From JANPCX01 sp050916095 (GTDB lineage: Bacteria; Pseudomonadota; Gammaproteobacteria; Burkholderiales; Burkholderiaceae_C): 64,000 nucleotides of DNA. A program made the position numbers and the translations under genes. This document shows, one piece after another, positions 53,490 through 63,194 of this stretch; within the stretch, counting starts at the first letter, position 1, and every line of letters begins with the position of its first letter. Below the pieces are notes generated by a model. It was not told the DNA's origin and made no database searches. It saw only the letters and a list, made by a program, of their open reading frames with translations. The stretch covers positions 1,860,001-1,924,000 of the forward strand of contig CP050901.1 of NCBI GenBank assembly GCA_050916095.1, written 5' to 3'.

Positions 53490-53993
53490 TCAGCCCAGCA
53501 AGCCTGTCGCCCGCTCTTGCGACGGAAGGTCAATTGTCGGCTGCGGCTTCCACCCCTTCTTGCGGTGCTCAGCAACGACATTGGTGTAGATGCCGCCACG
53601 CACATACCACTTGGCGGTGATGCGGATGAAGCGGGGTTGGGTCACTTTGACGATGTCGTCCAAGATGTCATTGGTCACCTTTTCGTGGAAGGCACCTTCG
53701 TTGCGGTAGCTCCACATGTACATCTTCAGGCTTTTGAGTTCAACGCAGCGTTTGTCCGCGACCATGTCGATGGTGAAGTGGGCGAAGTCGGGCTGACCTG
53801 TCAGGGGGCAGTGGCAGGTGAATTCCGGGATTTGGAACTGAATGACGTAGTCGCGCTCAGGGGCGGGGTTGTCAAACACGTGCAGCTCTTTGCTGGGCTT
53901 GGACGGCGGATTCGGCGGCATGGGCCGTTCGCGGGCGAGGGTCCGGGCGGTTGATTTTTTTTCTGCAGAAGTAGAGGGCTTGCGCGAGGCCAT
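53490..53993 (-). CDS. queF: NADPH-dependent 7-cyano-7-deazaguanine reductase
   Basis: 167-aa QueF of the short (YkvM-like) subfamily, which makes preQ1 for queuosine tRNA modification. Seen: FTCHCPLTGQPDFAHF with the nucleophilic Cys, VELKSLKMYMWSYRNEGAFHE with the substrate-binding Glu, and a T-fold end. The ATG at 53993 (MASRKPSTSAEKKST) gives a Lys/Ser/Pro-rich extension of ~30 residues before the fold; the longer ATG at 54053 is also open. No preQ1 aptamer was recognised upstream. Confidence 0.92.
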   Translation of the reverse strand: MASRKPSTSAEKKSTARTLARERPMPPNPPSKPSKELHVFDNPAPERDYVIQFQIPEFTCHCPLTGQPDFAHFTIDMVADKRCVELKSLKMYMWSYRNEGAFHEKVTNDILDDIVKVTQPRFIRITAKWYVRGGIYTNVVAEHRKKGWKPQPTIDLPSQERATGLLG

Positions 53994-54125
53994 GGCAGTC
54001 ACCGTGGGGGAGGGGTCGAAAAGGGTTGCGATGGTATCATCCGCCCCGCTCAACAGGCTTGAAGAGGCGCTGTTTTTGCTGATAAATCAATGACTTATTG
54101 CTTGCAGCTCTTGGGGTTCCGATAT

Positions 54126-54193
54126 CCGTTCGGGCTGAGCTTGTCGAAGCCCTGGTGGCCCTCGCTACCCTTCGACAGGCTCAGGGCGAACGG
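54126..54193. repeat. REP-like inverted repeat, copy 8
   Basis: CCGTTCGGGCTGAGCTTGTC and the inverse CTTCGACAGGCTCAGGGCGA ending in ACGG. It lies in the 307-base gap between queF (minus) and smc (plus), which otherwise shows no clear promoter elements. Confidence 0.75.
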
Positions 54194-54300
54194 TTCAAAT
54201 TCCAAATGGCCTCAGCGATGGCATCGTTTAATGGTTGTCATTAACGCGAAGGCTGAATAGCCGGTCACTTAACCCTGGTTTCCAACCCCTCCCGCCACCC

Positions 54301-57300
54301 ATGCGTCTGAATTCGATCAAGCTCTCCGGCTTCAAGTCGTTCGCTGAACCCACCCACTTTCAACTGCCGGGCCAATTGGTGGGCGTGGTGGGCCCCAATG
54401 GCTGTGGCAAGTCCAACATCATGGATGCCGTGCGCTGGGTGCTGGGTGAAAGCAAAGCCAGTGAGTTGCGTGGCGAATCGATGCAGGACGTGATCTTCAA
54501 TGGATCCGGGCACCGCAAACCGGCCAGCCGTGCCAGTGTGGAGCTGGTCTTCAGCAACGAAGATGCCCGCGCTGGGGGCCAATGGAACCAGTTCGCCGAG
54601 ATTGCCGTCAAGCGCGTGTTGACACGTGATGGCACCAGCAGTTACTACATCAACAACCAGCCCGTGCGTCGCCGCGATGTGCAGGACGTGTTCCTGGGCA
54701 CCGGCCTGGGGCCACGCGCTTACGCCATCATTGGCCAGGGCACCATCAGCCGCATCATTGAAAGCAAACCCGAAGAGTTGCGTTTGTTTCTGGAGGAAGC
54801 CGCTGGTGTCTCCAAATACAAAGAGCGCCGTCGCGAGACCGAAAACCGCCTCAAGGACACACGCGAAAACCTCACCCGCGTGGACGACATCCTTCGCGAG
54901 TTGAACAACAACCTGGACAAGCTGGAAAAACAAGCCGAGGTGGCCGCCACCTACCGGGGCTTTCAAGAACAGGGCACGCTCAAACTGCACCAGTTGTGGT
55001 TCTTGAAACACCGCGACGCGTCCCTCGAGCAAGAGCGCGTGAAGAAGGCCGTGCTGGAGGCCATCAATGCGCTGGAAGCCCGCACCGCCGAGTTGCGCGA
55101 GGGCGAGGCCGAATTGGAAACAGTGCGCCAAGCGCACTACGCCGCAGGCGACGAGCTGCACACCGCGCAAGGCTCACTGGCTGAGTCGGCGCTGGAGGTC
55201 AGCCGTTTGGAAGAGCGCATCCGCTATGTGGTGGAGGGGCGCCAACGCGTTGAGCAGCGCCTGCTGGAGATCAAAACCCAAAACGAACAATGGGGTGCGC
55301 GGCAGCAAGAGGCTCAGGACGAACTGGAGCGCATTGCCGAGCAAATGCTGGGTGCCGACGAGCAAAACGAGTTGTTGGCTGCGCAAGCCGAAGAACAAAA
55401 CAACAACCTGCCGCAGTTGGAAGAACAGCTGCGTGCTGCCCAGAACAAGGCCAACGAGCAGCGCAACCAGGTCGTGGTGGTGCAGCAGCAGATTCAGGTG
55501 CTGGCCAGCGAAAGCCGCAGTGTGGACGAGCAGGTCAAGCAGTTCAGTTCCCGGCGCGAGCGCCTGGCTGGAGAGCACCAGCAAATTGCCAGCCCGGACA
55601 TGGCGCGCCTGCAAGGGCTGCGGGATCAATTTGCCCTGGCCCAAGAGGCGCAAAGCGTCGCAGAAGCACGTTTGCACGAATTGGCTGAACAACTGCCGCA
55701 GTTGGACGAAGACAGGCGCCACAAACAAGAACAGCTCAACCTAGAGTCGGGCAAGCAGTCTGAATTCACCGCCCGGCTTTCAGCACTCAAGGCATTGCAA
55801 GAAAAGGTGCAAACCGAGGGCAAACTCAAGCCGTGGTTAGCCAAACATGGGCTCGACAGCCTTCAAGGTTTGTGGACCCAAATTCACATTGAAACCGGCT
55901 GGGAAACCGCACTCGAGGCCGCGCTGCGCGAACGCATCAATGCGCTGGCGGTAGGCCGTGTTGACACCGTGCGCGCATTTGCCACCGACGCACCCCCAGC
56001 CAAGTTGGCGTTCTACACATTGCCCGAAACCGGCATAACCAACAGCCATCACACACTGGCCCGCCTGTCCGATTTACTGCGTTTGGATGCGGCACCTTCT
56101 GGTGGTGGCCTCAAAGCCTTGCTCAACGACTGGTTGGAGGGCGTCTACACCGCCTCCAATTTGGATGAGGCCTTGGGTGCACGCACCAAACTCACCCACG
56201 GTGAAGTCATCATGACCCGCGAGGGCCATGCGGTGAGTCAGTTCGCGGTGAGTTTTTATGCACCGGATTCCGAACAAGCCGGCATGTTGGCGCGGGCACA
56301 AGAAATTGAAAACCTGGAGCGGCAGGTCAGGGCACAGGCCCTGTTGGCCGACGAAGCCCGCAGCAGTTTGGTCAGGGCCGAGGCGGCCTACACCGAAGCC
56401 TCGGGCCGCATGGGCAGCAGCCGCAAAGACGCTGCCGACACACAAACCCGCGCCCACCAGTTGCAGGTGGAGGTGCTTCAACTCTCGCAACAAGCCGAAC
56501 AAAGCCAAACCCGTCGTGCCCAATTGGACGACGAGTTGACCGAGGTGGACGCTCAGTTGGAAGAGTTGCAAGAGCGACGCGCCCAAGGGGAAGCCCGCTT
56601 TGAAGAATTGGACATGCAACTGGCCACCACGCAAGAGCGCCACGCCGAGTTGGATGAAGCTGTCATTCAAGAAGAACGCCGCATCAATCAAGCGCGCGAG
56701 CAGTTGCGCACCTTGGAGCGACAAGCCCAGGAGGCGCAGTTTGCATCGCGCAGCCTGAATGCCCGGCAAAGTGAATTGCAGCGGTCCATGGACACAGCTG
56801 CGCAGCAAGTGCAAAACAACGCGCAAGCGGTGGTGCAACTCGAGGAAGAACTGACGCGTTTGACCGATGCGTCTGCCCAAGCGGGTTTGGAAACGGCGCT
56901 CGCCCTGCGTTTGCAGCGCGAGGGCCTGTTGGGCGCGGCACGAAGCAACTACGACGACCTGAGCCAGCGTTTGCGCCGTCTGGACGAACAGCGCCTCTCG
57001 CACGAACAAAGCCTGCAGCCGCTGCGTGATGCGGTGACCAAACTGCAACTGGAAGAACAAGCCGCCCAATTGGGCGGGGCCCAGTTCATGGAGCAACTCA
57101 CCGCAGCGGAGGTGAATTTGGAGATGCTCGCGCAGGGCATCCAGGACCAGGGCGTGAAGCTGCATGGCCTACAAACCGAAATCGACCGCATCAACCGAGA
57201 AATCAATGCATTGGGAGCAGTCAATTTGGCTGCGCTGGATGAACTGACTTCAGCGCGTGAGCGCAAAACCTTTCTCGATTCACAAAACGCCGACCTGCAA

Positions 57301-57828
57301 GACGCCATCAATACCCTGGAAGACGCCATCCGCAAGATCGACCTGGAAACACGTGATCTGCTCTCCAGCACCTTCAACGACGTCAACCACCACTTTGGCC
57401 GCATGTTCCCCAGCCTCTTCGGTGGCGGTGAGGCCAAGTTGGTGATGACTGGCGATGAAATCCTGGATGCGGGTGTGCAGGTGATGGCCCAACCCCCAGG
57501 CAAGAAAAACAGCACGATTCATTTGCTGTCGGGTGGTGAAAAAGCACTCACCGCAATTGCGCTGGTGTTCGCCATCTTCCAGCTCAATCCTGCGCCGTTT
57601 TGTTTGCTTGACGAGGTGGACGCACCGCTGGACGACGCCAACACCGACCGCTACGCCAAGCTGGTGCGTGAAATGTCGCGCGGCACCCAGTTCCTTTTCA
57701 TCAGTCACAACAAAATTGCCATGGAAATGGCCGAGCAATTGGTGGGCGTGACCATGCAAGAGCAGGGGGTCTCGCGCATCGTGGCCGTGGACATGGAAGC
57801 CGCCATGACCTTGGCGGAGGCGGCTTGA
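54301..57828 (+). CDS. smc: Chromosome segregation protein SMC
   Basis: 1,175-aa condensin ATPase. N-terminal head MRLNSIKLSGFKSF with Walker A GPNGCGKSNIMDAVRWVLG; two long coiled coils (about 170-500 and 680-1010) interrupted by the hinge (about 510-660); C-terminal head with signature LSGGEKALTAIALVF and Walker B FCLLDEVDAPLDDANTDRY. The ATG at 54301 is the canonical start; the upstream extension to 54235 is rejected. It organises the chromosome with ScpA/ScpB (not in view). zipA follows after one base. Confidence 0.96.
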   Translation: MRLNSIKLSGFKSFAEPTHFQLPGQLVGVVGPNGCGKSNIMDAVRWVLGESKASELRGESMQDVIFNGSGHRKPASRASVELVFSNEDARAGGQWNQFAEIAVKRVLTRDGTSSYYINNQPVRRRDVQDVFLGTGLGPRAYAIIGQGTISRIIESKPEELRLFLEEAAGVSKYKERRRETENRLKDTRENLTRVDDILRELNNNLDKLEKQAEVAATYRGFQEQGTLKLHQLWFLKHRDASLEQERVKKAVLEAINALEARTAELREGEAELETVRQAHYAAGDELHTAQGSLAESALEVSRLEERIRYVVEGRQRVEQRLLEIKTQNEQWGARQQEAQDELERIAEQMLGADEQNELLAAQAEEQNNNLPQLEEQLRAAQNKANEQRNQVVVVQQQIQVLASESRSVDEQVKQFSSRRERLAGEHQQIASPDMARLQGLRDQFALAQEAQSVAEARLHELAEQLPQLDEDRRHKQEQLNLESGKQSEFTARLSALKALQEKVQTEGKLKPWLAKHGLDSLQGLWTQIHIETGWETALEAALRERINALAVGRVDTVRAFATDAPPAKLAFYTLPETGITNSHHTLARLSDLLRLDAAPSGGGLKALLNDWLEGVYTASNLDEALGARTKLTHGEVIMTREGHAVSQFAVSFYAPDSEQAGMLARAQEIENLERQVRAQALLADEARSSLVRAEAAYTEASGRMGSSRKDAADTQTRAHQLQVEVLQLSQQAEQSQTRRAQLDDELTEVDAQLEELQERRAQGEARFEELDMQLATTQERHAELDEAVIQEERRINQAREQLRTLERQAQEAQFASRSLNARQSELQRSMDTAAQQVQNNAQAVVQLEEELTRLTDASAQAGLETALALRLQREGLLGAARSNYDDLSQRLRRLDEQRLSHEQSLQPLRDAVTKLQLEEQAAQLGGAQFMEQLTAAEVNLEMLAQGIQDQGVKLHGLQTEIDRINREINALGAVNLAALDELTSARERKTFLDSQNADLQDAINTLEDAIRKIDLETRDLLSSTFNDVNHHFGRMFPSLFGGGEAKLVMTGDEILDAGVQVMAQPPGKKNSTIHLLSGGEKALTAIALVFAIFQLNPAPFCLLDEVDAPLDDANTDRYAKLVREMSRGTQFLFISHNKIAMEMAEQLVGVTMQEQGVSRIVAVDMEAAMTLAEAA

Positions 57829-57829
57829 C

Positions 57830-58960
57830 ATGAGCCTGACCGTTTCACTGGCCATATTGGGCGGCATTGTGTTGGCCGGCGTCATCATTCATGGTGCTTG
57901 GCAAACGCGTAAAGCGGGCCCGAAGCGCGCCGAGAAAAGCGCAAACAACCTTGAAGGCCATGCGGGGAGCCATTCCCGGTTGGACCCAGGCTTCGATCGC
58001 GTTGAGCCCTCGCTGGATCCTGTACACCCAGGTTTGGATGTTCACCCCGAGTTGCTGTTGACGGACATCTCTGAATCGTCAGAGAAGACACAGCCGGACC
58101 GGCCTGTCACCCACGCAGCAGCGATCTATAAACGCCCAGCCCTGCGCTTGGATGCCCTGATTGATGCCATTGCACCGATCTCACTGGAGGCCCCCATCAG
58201 TGGAGAGATGCTCTTGTCCCATTTGCCGCCCAGCCGCCGAGCGGGCAGCAAACCCATGTTGATCGAAGGCTTGAACGCCAACTCCGGCGAGTGGGAGTTT
58301 GCGCTGCCGGGTCAGCGTTACAGCGAGGTGCAAGCGGGCGTGCAATTGGCCAATCGCACTGGGGCACTGAACAACATTGAGTTCTCAGAGTTCGCCCAAA
58401 AGGTTCAAACGTTTGCAGAACTGCTGGGCGGCATGCCCGACATGCCTGACATGCTGGATGCCACAGGGCGCGCACGTGAACTGGATGCTTTTGCCAGCGC
58501 CCACGATGCGCAACTGGCGGTGCACCTGCGGGCACGTGCTGCCGCCTGGAGTGTGGGCTACATCCTGCAGCATGCCGGACGGCATGGTTTTGTCCCCGGC
58601 GCTTTGCCTGGACGTTTGGTTTTATCGGCGCAAGAAGAGGGCGCTCCGCCCATCCTGACTCTGACCTTCGATGCCCAGGCCGCGCTGGCCGATGATCCCC
58701 AACAAGCAGCCGTGCGTGATGTCACTTTGAGTTTTGACGTGCCCCAAACATCGCAGGACGCCCAACCTTTTGCCGCATGGCAGGCCAGCGCACAGGCCCT
58801 GGCCTTGGGCATGGACGCCGCCATCGTCGATGACAACGGACAAACACTCAGTGGTGAAGGTTTTTCAGCCATTGGACGTGAGTTGGAGCAGTTGTACCAA
58901 GCCCTGGCGCAGCGTGACATGGCAGCGGGGTCGGCCTCGGCGCGGCGACTGTTCAGCTAA
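57830..58960 (+). CDS. zipA: ZipA-like cell division protein
   Basis: 376-aa divisome protein: N-terminal TM VSLAILGGIVLAGVIIHGAW, a Pro/charged linker of ~200 residues, and a C-terminal FtsZ-binding domain (about 230-370). It anchors FtsZ to the inner membrane. The C-terminal domain (ARELDAFASAHDAQLAVHLRA; TLSFDVPQTSQDAQPFAAWQASAQALA) matches ZipA in betaproteobacteria, though identity to E. coli ZipA is low. smc-zipA-ligA is the conserved order; here a repeat, an IS and a CheY-like gene separate zipA from ligA. Confidence 0.83.
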   Translation: MSLTVSLAILGGIVLAGVIIHGAWQTRKAGPKRAEKSANNLEGHAGSHSRLDPGFDRVEPSLDPVHPGLDVHPELLLTDISESSEKTQPDRPVTHAAAIYKRPALRLDALIDAIAPISLEAPISGEMLLSHLPPSRRAGSKPMLIEGLNANSGEWEFALPGQRYSEVQAGVQLANRTGALNNIEFSEFAQKVQTFAELLGGMPDMPDMLDATGRARELDAFASAHDAQLAVHLRARAAAWSVGYILQHAGRHGFVPGALPGRLVLSAQEEGAPPILTLTFDAQAALADDPQQAAVRDVTLSFDVPQTSQDAQPFAAWQASAQALALGMDAAIVDDNGQTLSGEGFSAIGRELEQLYQALAQRDMAAGSASARRLFS

Positions 58961-59122
58961 GGACCCTCTACATAAGTCGGTTGCCGATGGCGCGCCTGGG
59001 ATTGGAGCGAGATGCAAGGCGCAACACCACAGCCATAGCCCCGCTATGGCGAGGATTTGCAACGCCGCAGATCGCTTCAATCCGAGGATGCGACGTCGGT
59101 AAGCGATTTGTGCAGAGGGTCC
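58961..59122. repeat. MITE-like element C directly after the zipA stop
   Basis: Begins at the base after TAA. Arms GGACCCTCT / AGAGGGTCC extend imperfectly to about 33 bases. A second inverted pair inside (GGATTGGAGCGA / TCGCTTCAATCC, one mismatch) surrounds the core GCAAGGCGCAAC...TTTGCAACGCCGCAGATCG, which is shared with element B. The IS5 element follows after one base plus its TAA target copy. Confidence 0.72.
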
Positions 59123-59126
59123 CTAA

Positions 59127-59973
59127 GAGCGTGTTTACGATCTTCTTCTGACCCGAAAATAGGCAGATGAAGAGAAAGAGATACGCCAGCGACATCAGCC
59201 GGGAGAAGTTTGAGCAAATTGAGCCGCTGCTGCGCAGCGTGCGCAAGGCGACCAAGCCGACGAAGGTGGATCTGTATGAGGTGTTCTGCGCGGTGCTGTA
59301 CCTGCTGCGAACGGGTTGCCAGTGGAGGTTCTTGCCGAGCGAGTTTGCGAAGTGGACGACGGTCTATGCCTACTGGCGCAAATGGAGTGAGCCTGACCAG
59401 GACGGTGTGAGCGTGTTGGAACGGGCTTTAAAAAAATCAGGTTGGCGCGGCCCGAGACAGACTGGGGCGCAACGCATGCAGCACGCTGTTGATCGTGGAC
59501 GCGCAGAGCGTGAAGAATACGGACACGGCGGCGCTCAAGGGCTATGACGGGGGCAAGAAGGTTTCGGGCATCAAGCGACACATTGCAGTGGACACGCAAG
59601 GGTTGCCGCACGCAGTGGCGGTGACGACGGCCGAGGTGACTGACCGCAAGGGGGCGCTGCAGGCCCTGCAGCGTTGCAAACCGGGACTGGCACGGGTGCA
59701 AAGCTTGCTGGCTGACAGCGGGTACGTGGGAGAGCCCTTCGCGCAGGGCGTGCAAGAGGTTCTTGGAGGGCATGTGACGGTACAGATCGCCAAGAGGAGC
59801 GAGTTGCACACCTTCAAGGTCATGCCCAAGCGCTGGATCGTCGAGCGCAGCTTTGCCTGGTTGGACAAGAACCGGCGGCTGTGGAAGAACTGCGAGCGGC
59901 TGCTCAATACCAGCCTACAGTTCGTCCACTTGGCATTCTTGGCGTTGCTCCTCAGGAGATCGTAAACACGCTC
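59127..59973 (+). mobile_element. IS5-family insertion sequence (IS427-like group), 847 bp
   Basis: Perfect 17-base terminal inverted repeats GAGCGTGTTTACGATCT (59127-59143) and its inverse (59957-59973), flanked by a TAA target duplication (59124-59126 and 59974-59976), the 3-base TNA site of IS5 elements. It encodes one transposase in two frames. Ends and duplication are intact, so the insertion is recent. Confidence 0.92.
59167..59965 (+). CDS. IS5-family transposase in two frames
   Basis: Frame A starts at 59167 (MKRKRYASDISREKFEQIEP) and diverges from the family at the A-run; frame B continues with ...RLGRNACSTLLIVDAQSVKNTDTA through to 59965. Catalytic residues are the Asp in LLIVDAQS, the Asp in LLADSGYVG and the Glu in IVERSFAWLDKN. 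Frame B is +1 (equivalently -2) relative to A, and the change falls at the seven-A run 59430-59436. Programmed frameshifting is reported for IS427-group elements, so the element may still be active; an A-run length error is the alternative. Confidence 0.88.
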
Positions 59974-59978
59974 TAAGA

Positions 59979-60022
59979 ACCTGTCCCCGAGTAAGACAGA
60001 GCTGTCTTGTTCACGGACAGGT
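59979..60022. repeat. Hairpin-forming palindrome after the IS
   Basis: Outer arms ACCTGTCC / GGACAGGT and inner arms AAGACAG / CTGTCTT around AG. It directly follows the IS target duplication, so it was probably the host sequence at the insertion site. Confidence 0.6.
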
Positions 60023-60057
60023 CCTTTGGAGGTTTCCACGAAAGATAGCCCCCCAGC

Positions 60058-60141
60058 CCGTTCGGGCTGACCCTTGGCTGGGGCCCAGGACAGGACCTGT
60101 CGAAGCCTGCCGCAAGCCTCGGTACCGACCCTTCGACAGGC
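60058..60141. repeat. REP-like inverted repeat, degenerate copy 9
   Basis: CCGTTCGGGCTGACCCTTGG, a GGACCTGTCGAAGCC half-site and CCCTTCGACAGGCATCAACG. The closing CGAACGG is lost. From here to 60386 no other feature is seen except the AT-rich start region of the next gene. Confidence 0.6.
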
Positions 60142-60386
60142 ATCAACGGGGCGGTTGTCATGAATTTAGGAAACTTCGATAAGTTTCAAGAAAGCGCGAC
60201 CCTCTTCCAATGGCGTTGTGCAACACCTGATTCAAATGGGACACCCCCTGTTCTCGCCGCCATTTCCCCCTAGGTGTGGGGGGCGTCGACGTGAAAAGTT
60301 GTCATTTACGGCCTGTGTTGAGCGCCAGACTGATGTACTCTTTGCACCGTGTGCGCTGTTGACATCTTTTGGGTAGCCGTATAGCG

Positions 60387-60935
60387 ATGAGCATCTTTAG
60401 TTTTTTACGTCGTTCCCCTGAATCCAGCAAATCCGCCGCTGCCACGGCACCCAGTGCGCCCAAAGAGCCCAGCGAACGTCGCCGAGTCTCTCGTCTGCGC
60501 GCACGCAGTGGCACCCGGGTGCTGGTGATTGACGACTCACAGACGGTGGTCGTGGCCCTCACCCGCATGCTCAAACAAAACCAGTATGAAACCCTTTTCG
60601 CTTACGAAGCGGAAACCGGCATCAGCTTGGCCCGTGCCCGCAAGCCACACCTTATTTTTTTGGACATCATCTTGCCCGGAATGAATGGCTTCAACGCTCT
60701 GCGTGCGTTGCGCCGTGATCCGGCCACACAGAACATTCCCGTCATCATGATCAGCGGCAACGACCAAGCGGCGGAGCAGTTTTATGCGGAGCGCATTGGC
60801 GCGGACGATTTCATGAAAAAGCCGTTCAATCGGATCGAGGTGTTTTCTCGCATCGACCGACTTCTCGGGCCCGATCTGATTCCCCATCGTCCTGCTACAC
60901 CTGCGGTGCACGATACCCCCCATATTCCTCGCTGA
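60387..60935 (+). CDS. CheY-like single-domain response regulator
   Basis: 182-aa receiver protein without an output domain. Residues about 1-43 are a Ser/Ala/Pro then Arg-rich tail (RRRVSRLRARSG); the receiver follows with LVIDDSQTVV, phospho-acceptor Asp93 (LIFLDIILPGMNG), Ser in VIMISGND and Lys in DDFMKKPFN. It resembles the PilG/PilH type of twitching-motility regulators. It starts 210 bases after the last repeat; ligA begins one base after its stop, so they probably share a transcript. Confidence 0.88.
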   Translation: MSIFSFLRRSPESSKSAAATAPSAPKEPSERRRVSRLRARSGTRVLVIDDSQTVVVALTRMLKQNQYETLFAYEAETGISLARARKPHLIFLDIILPGMNGFNALRALRRDPATQNIPVIMISGNDQAAEQFYAERIGADDFMKKPFNRIEVFSRIDRLLGPDLIPHRPATPAVHDTPHIPR

Positions 60936-60936
60936 A

Positions 60937-63037
60937 ATGGGAATCAGCATGGCACAGGGGGCGCCTGTTGATTTGCCGATTGCAGCAACGCGGGCAGAGC
61001 ACCTGCGGGCATTGCTTGCGTTTCACGCCCACCAGTACTACGTATTGGATGATCCGCAGTTACCCGACGCTGAGTACGACCGCTTGTTTCAGGAGCTGCA
61101 AGCCCTGGAGGTCGCGTACCCCGAACTCCTGACAGCCGACTCACCGACACAGCGTGTCATTGGCCAAGTGCTGGAGGGCTTCGCGCCTGTCAAGCACGCC
61201 GTGCCCATGCTGTCGATCCGCACCGAAACCGACACCGACGCCAGTGGTGCGTTGGCCTTTGATGCCCGTGTCCGCCGCGAGCTGGAACTCGATGTTGATG
61301 CGCCACCTATTGAATATGCCGCCGAGCTGAAGTTCGACGGACTGGCCATCAACTTGCGCTATGAACAGGGGGTGCTGGTGCACGCCGCGACCCGCGGTGA
61401 TGGCGAAACCGGCGAAGACGTCACCCAGAACATTCGCACCATCTCGCAGATTCCACTTCGTTTGATGGGGTGCGATGCGCCCGTGCTGGAGGTGCGTGGT
61501 GAGGTTTACATGCGGCGCGATGCGTTCGAGGCTTTGAACGAACGTCAGCGGGCCTTGATCGCCCAAGGGGCCAAAAACGAGAAAACGTTTGTGAACCCAC
61601 GCAATGCGGCAGCGGGTGCGGTTCGGCAGCTTGACCCTGCCATCGCGGCCAAACGGCCATTGAGTTTTTTTGCTTATGGACTCGGGGACACCCAAGGTTG
61701 GAGCCTTCCTCAGACCCATGGCGAGTTGCTGGATGCCTTGGCGGCCATGGGCTTGCCGGTCTGCAAGGACAGAACCGTGGTCCAGGGTGCTGAGGGCTTG
61801 GTGGCCTTCCATCAAGCCATGGGTGCCAAAAGAGATACCTTGCCATTTGACATTGATGGTGTGGTCTACAAGGTCAATTCACGTGCCCTGCAGCAGCGGC
61901 TTGGTTTTGTCAGCCGAGAGCCTCGTTGGGGCCGTGGCGCACAAGTATCCGGCGCAAGAACAAATCACCACCTTGCTGGACATCGACATTCAGGTGGGGC
62001 GCACGGGCAAGCTCACGCCGGTCGCGAAATTGGCACCCGTGTTTGTGGGTGGAACCACGGTCAGCAATGCCACGCTGCACAACGAAGACGAGGCCCGTCG
62101 CAAGGATGTGCGCATTGGCGACACCGTGATCGTGCGCCGCGCAGGTGATGTGATCCCCGAGGTGGTGGCCGTGGTGCTGGAGCGTCGCCCTGCCGACGTG
62201 GGTGAGGCCTTTGACCTGTACAAACGCCTGCAGGGACTATGCCCGGTGTGTGGCAGCCCGATAGTGCGTGAGGAAGGCGAGGCCGACTGGCGCTGCACAG
62301 GCGGTTTGACTTGCCCGGCGCAGCGCAAACAAGCCATCCTGCACTTTGCAGGCCGCCGCGCCATGGATGTCGAAGGGTTGGGCGACAAATTGGTTGACCA
62401 GTTGGTGGACGCTGGGTTGATCAACAGCCTGCCTGAGCTGTACAAACTCGGCTTGGCCAAACTAGCAGCCTTGGACCGCATGGGTGACAAAAGCGCGGTG
62501 AACCTGTTGGCGGGTTTGGAAAAAAGCAAGTCCACCACGCTTGGGCGGTTTTTGTTTGCGCTGGGCATTCGCCACGTGGGTGAGACCACGGCCAAAGATT
62601 TGGCTCGACATTTTGGTTCTATCGACCGCATCATGGATGCCAGCAGTGAGCAGTTGCTGGAAGTTAAAGATGTCGGGCCCGTGGTGGCGCAAAGTGTGCG
62701 AGCCTTCTTTGCACAAGCACACCACCGTGAGGTGGTGGAGCAACTCCACGCTGCGGGCATTCAATGGACTGAGGACGAAGGCAGTTTCGATGCCAGCCCC
62801 AAACCACTGGCTGGGTTAACCTTCGTGCTCACGGGCACTTTTCCCAGCTTGAGCCGGGATACGGCCAAGGATTTGATTGAAGCGGCGGGCGGCAAAGTCA
62901 GTGGTTCCGTGTCTAAAAAAACCCACCATGTGGTGGCCGGGACTGATGCCGGCAGCAAGCTCGACAAAGCGCGTGAGTTGAACCTGTCGGTGCTCGATGA
63001 AACAGAGTTGTTGGCCATGTTGAACACCGCCGTTTGA
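60937..63037 (+). CDS. ligA: NAD-dependent DNA ligase LigA, interrupted by one extra base
   Basis: DNA ligase sealing nicks with NAD. First frame: HQYYVLDDPQLPDAEYDRL (Ia domain), AELKFDGLAINLRY with the AMP-accepting Lys, NPRNAAAGAVRQLD, FDIDGVVYKVN. The next segment should read RWAVAHKYPAQEQ but the frame changes at the G-run 61928-61931, where four G replace three. The second frame resumes AHKYPAQEQITTLLDIDIQVGRTG and continues with the Cys4 zinc finger (CPVCG...CP), HhH motifs and a C-terminal BRCT domain (LAGLTFVLTGTFPSL). LigA is essential in almost all bacteria, so a sequencing error is the likeliest reason. MAQGAPV at 60949 is an alternative start. Confidence 0.9.
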
Positions 63038-63097
63038 TCGCTATTTCATTTCTGAAATATGTGGATAGATTATTGATCCGGCCTGAAGCAGTCTGAA

Positions 63098-63136
63098 CCG
63101 TTCGCGCTGAACTTGTCGATGGGGCATTCCAAACGG
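63098..63136. repeat. REP-like element, degenerate copy 10
   Basis: CCGTTCGCGCTGAACTTGTC with a poor inverse ending in AAACGGG. It lies between ligA and the transposase remnant; the rest of 63038-63194 shows nothing recognisable. Confidence 0.5.
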
Positions 63137-63194
63137 GAGTGAAGACTTCATCAGGCCGAATCAATAGAGGTTCTCCATCAAACCTGATCGAGTA

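Noticed and set aside
56074..57165. 363-residue minus-strand ORF opposite smc
   Set aside because: Antisense shadow of the SMC coiled coil (Leu/Gln/His-rich).
59430..59436. IS5 transposase as a dead pseudogene because of the frame change
   Set aside because: Frame change on an A-run is consistent with programmed frameshifting reported for this IS group, and ends plus target duplication are intact.
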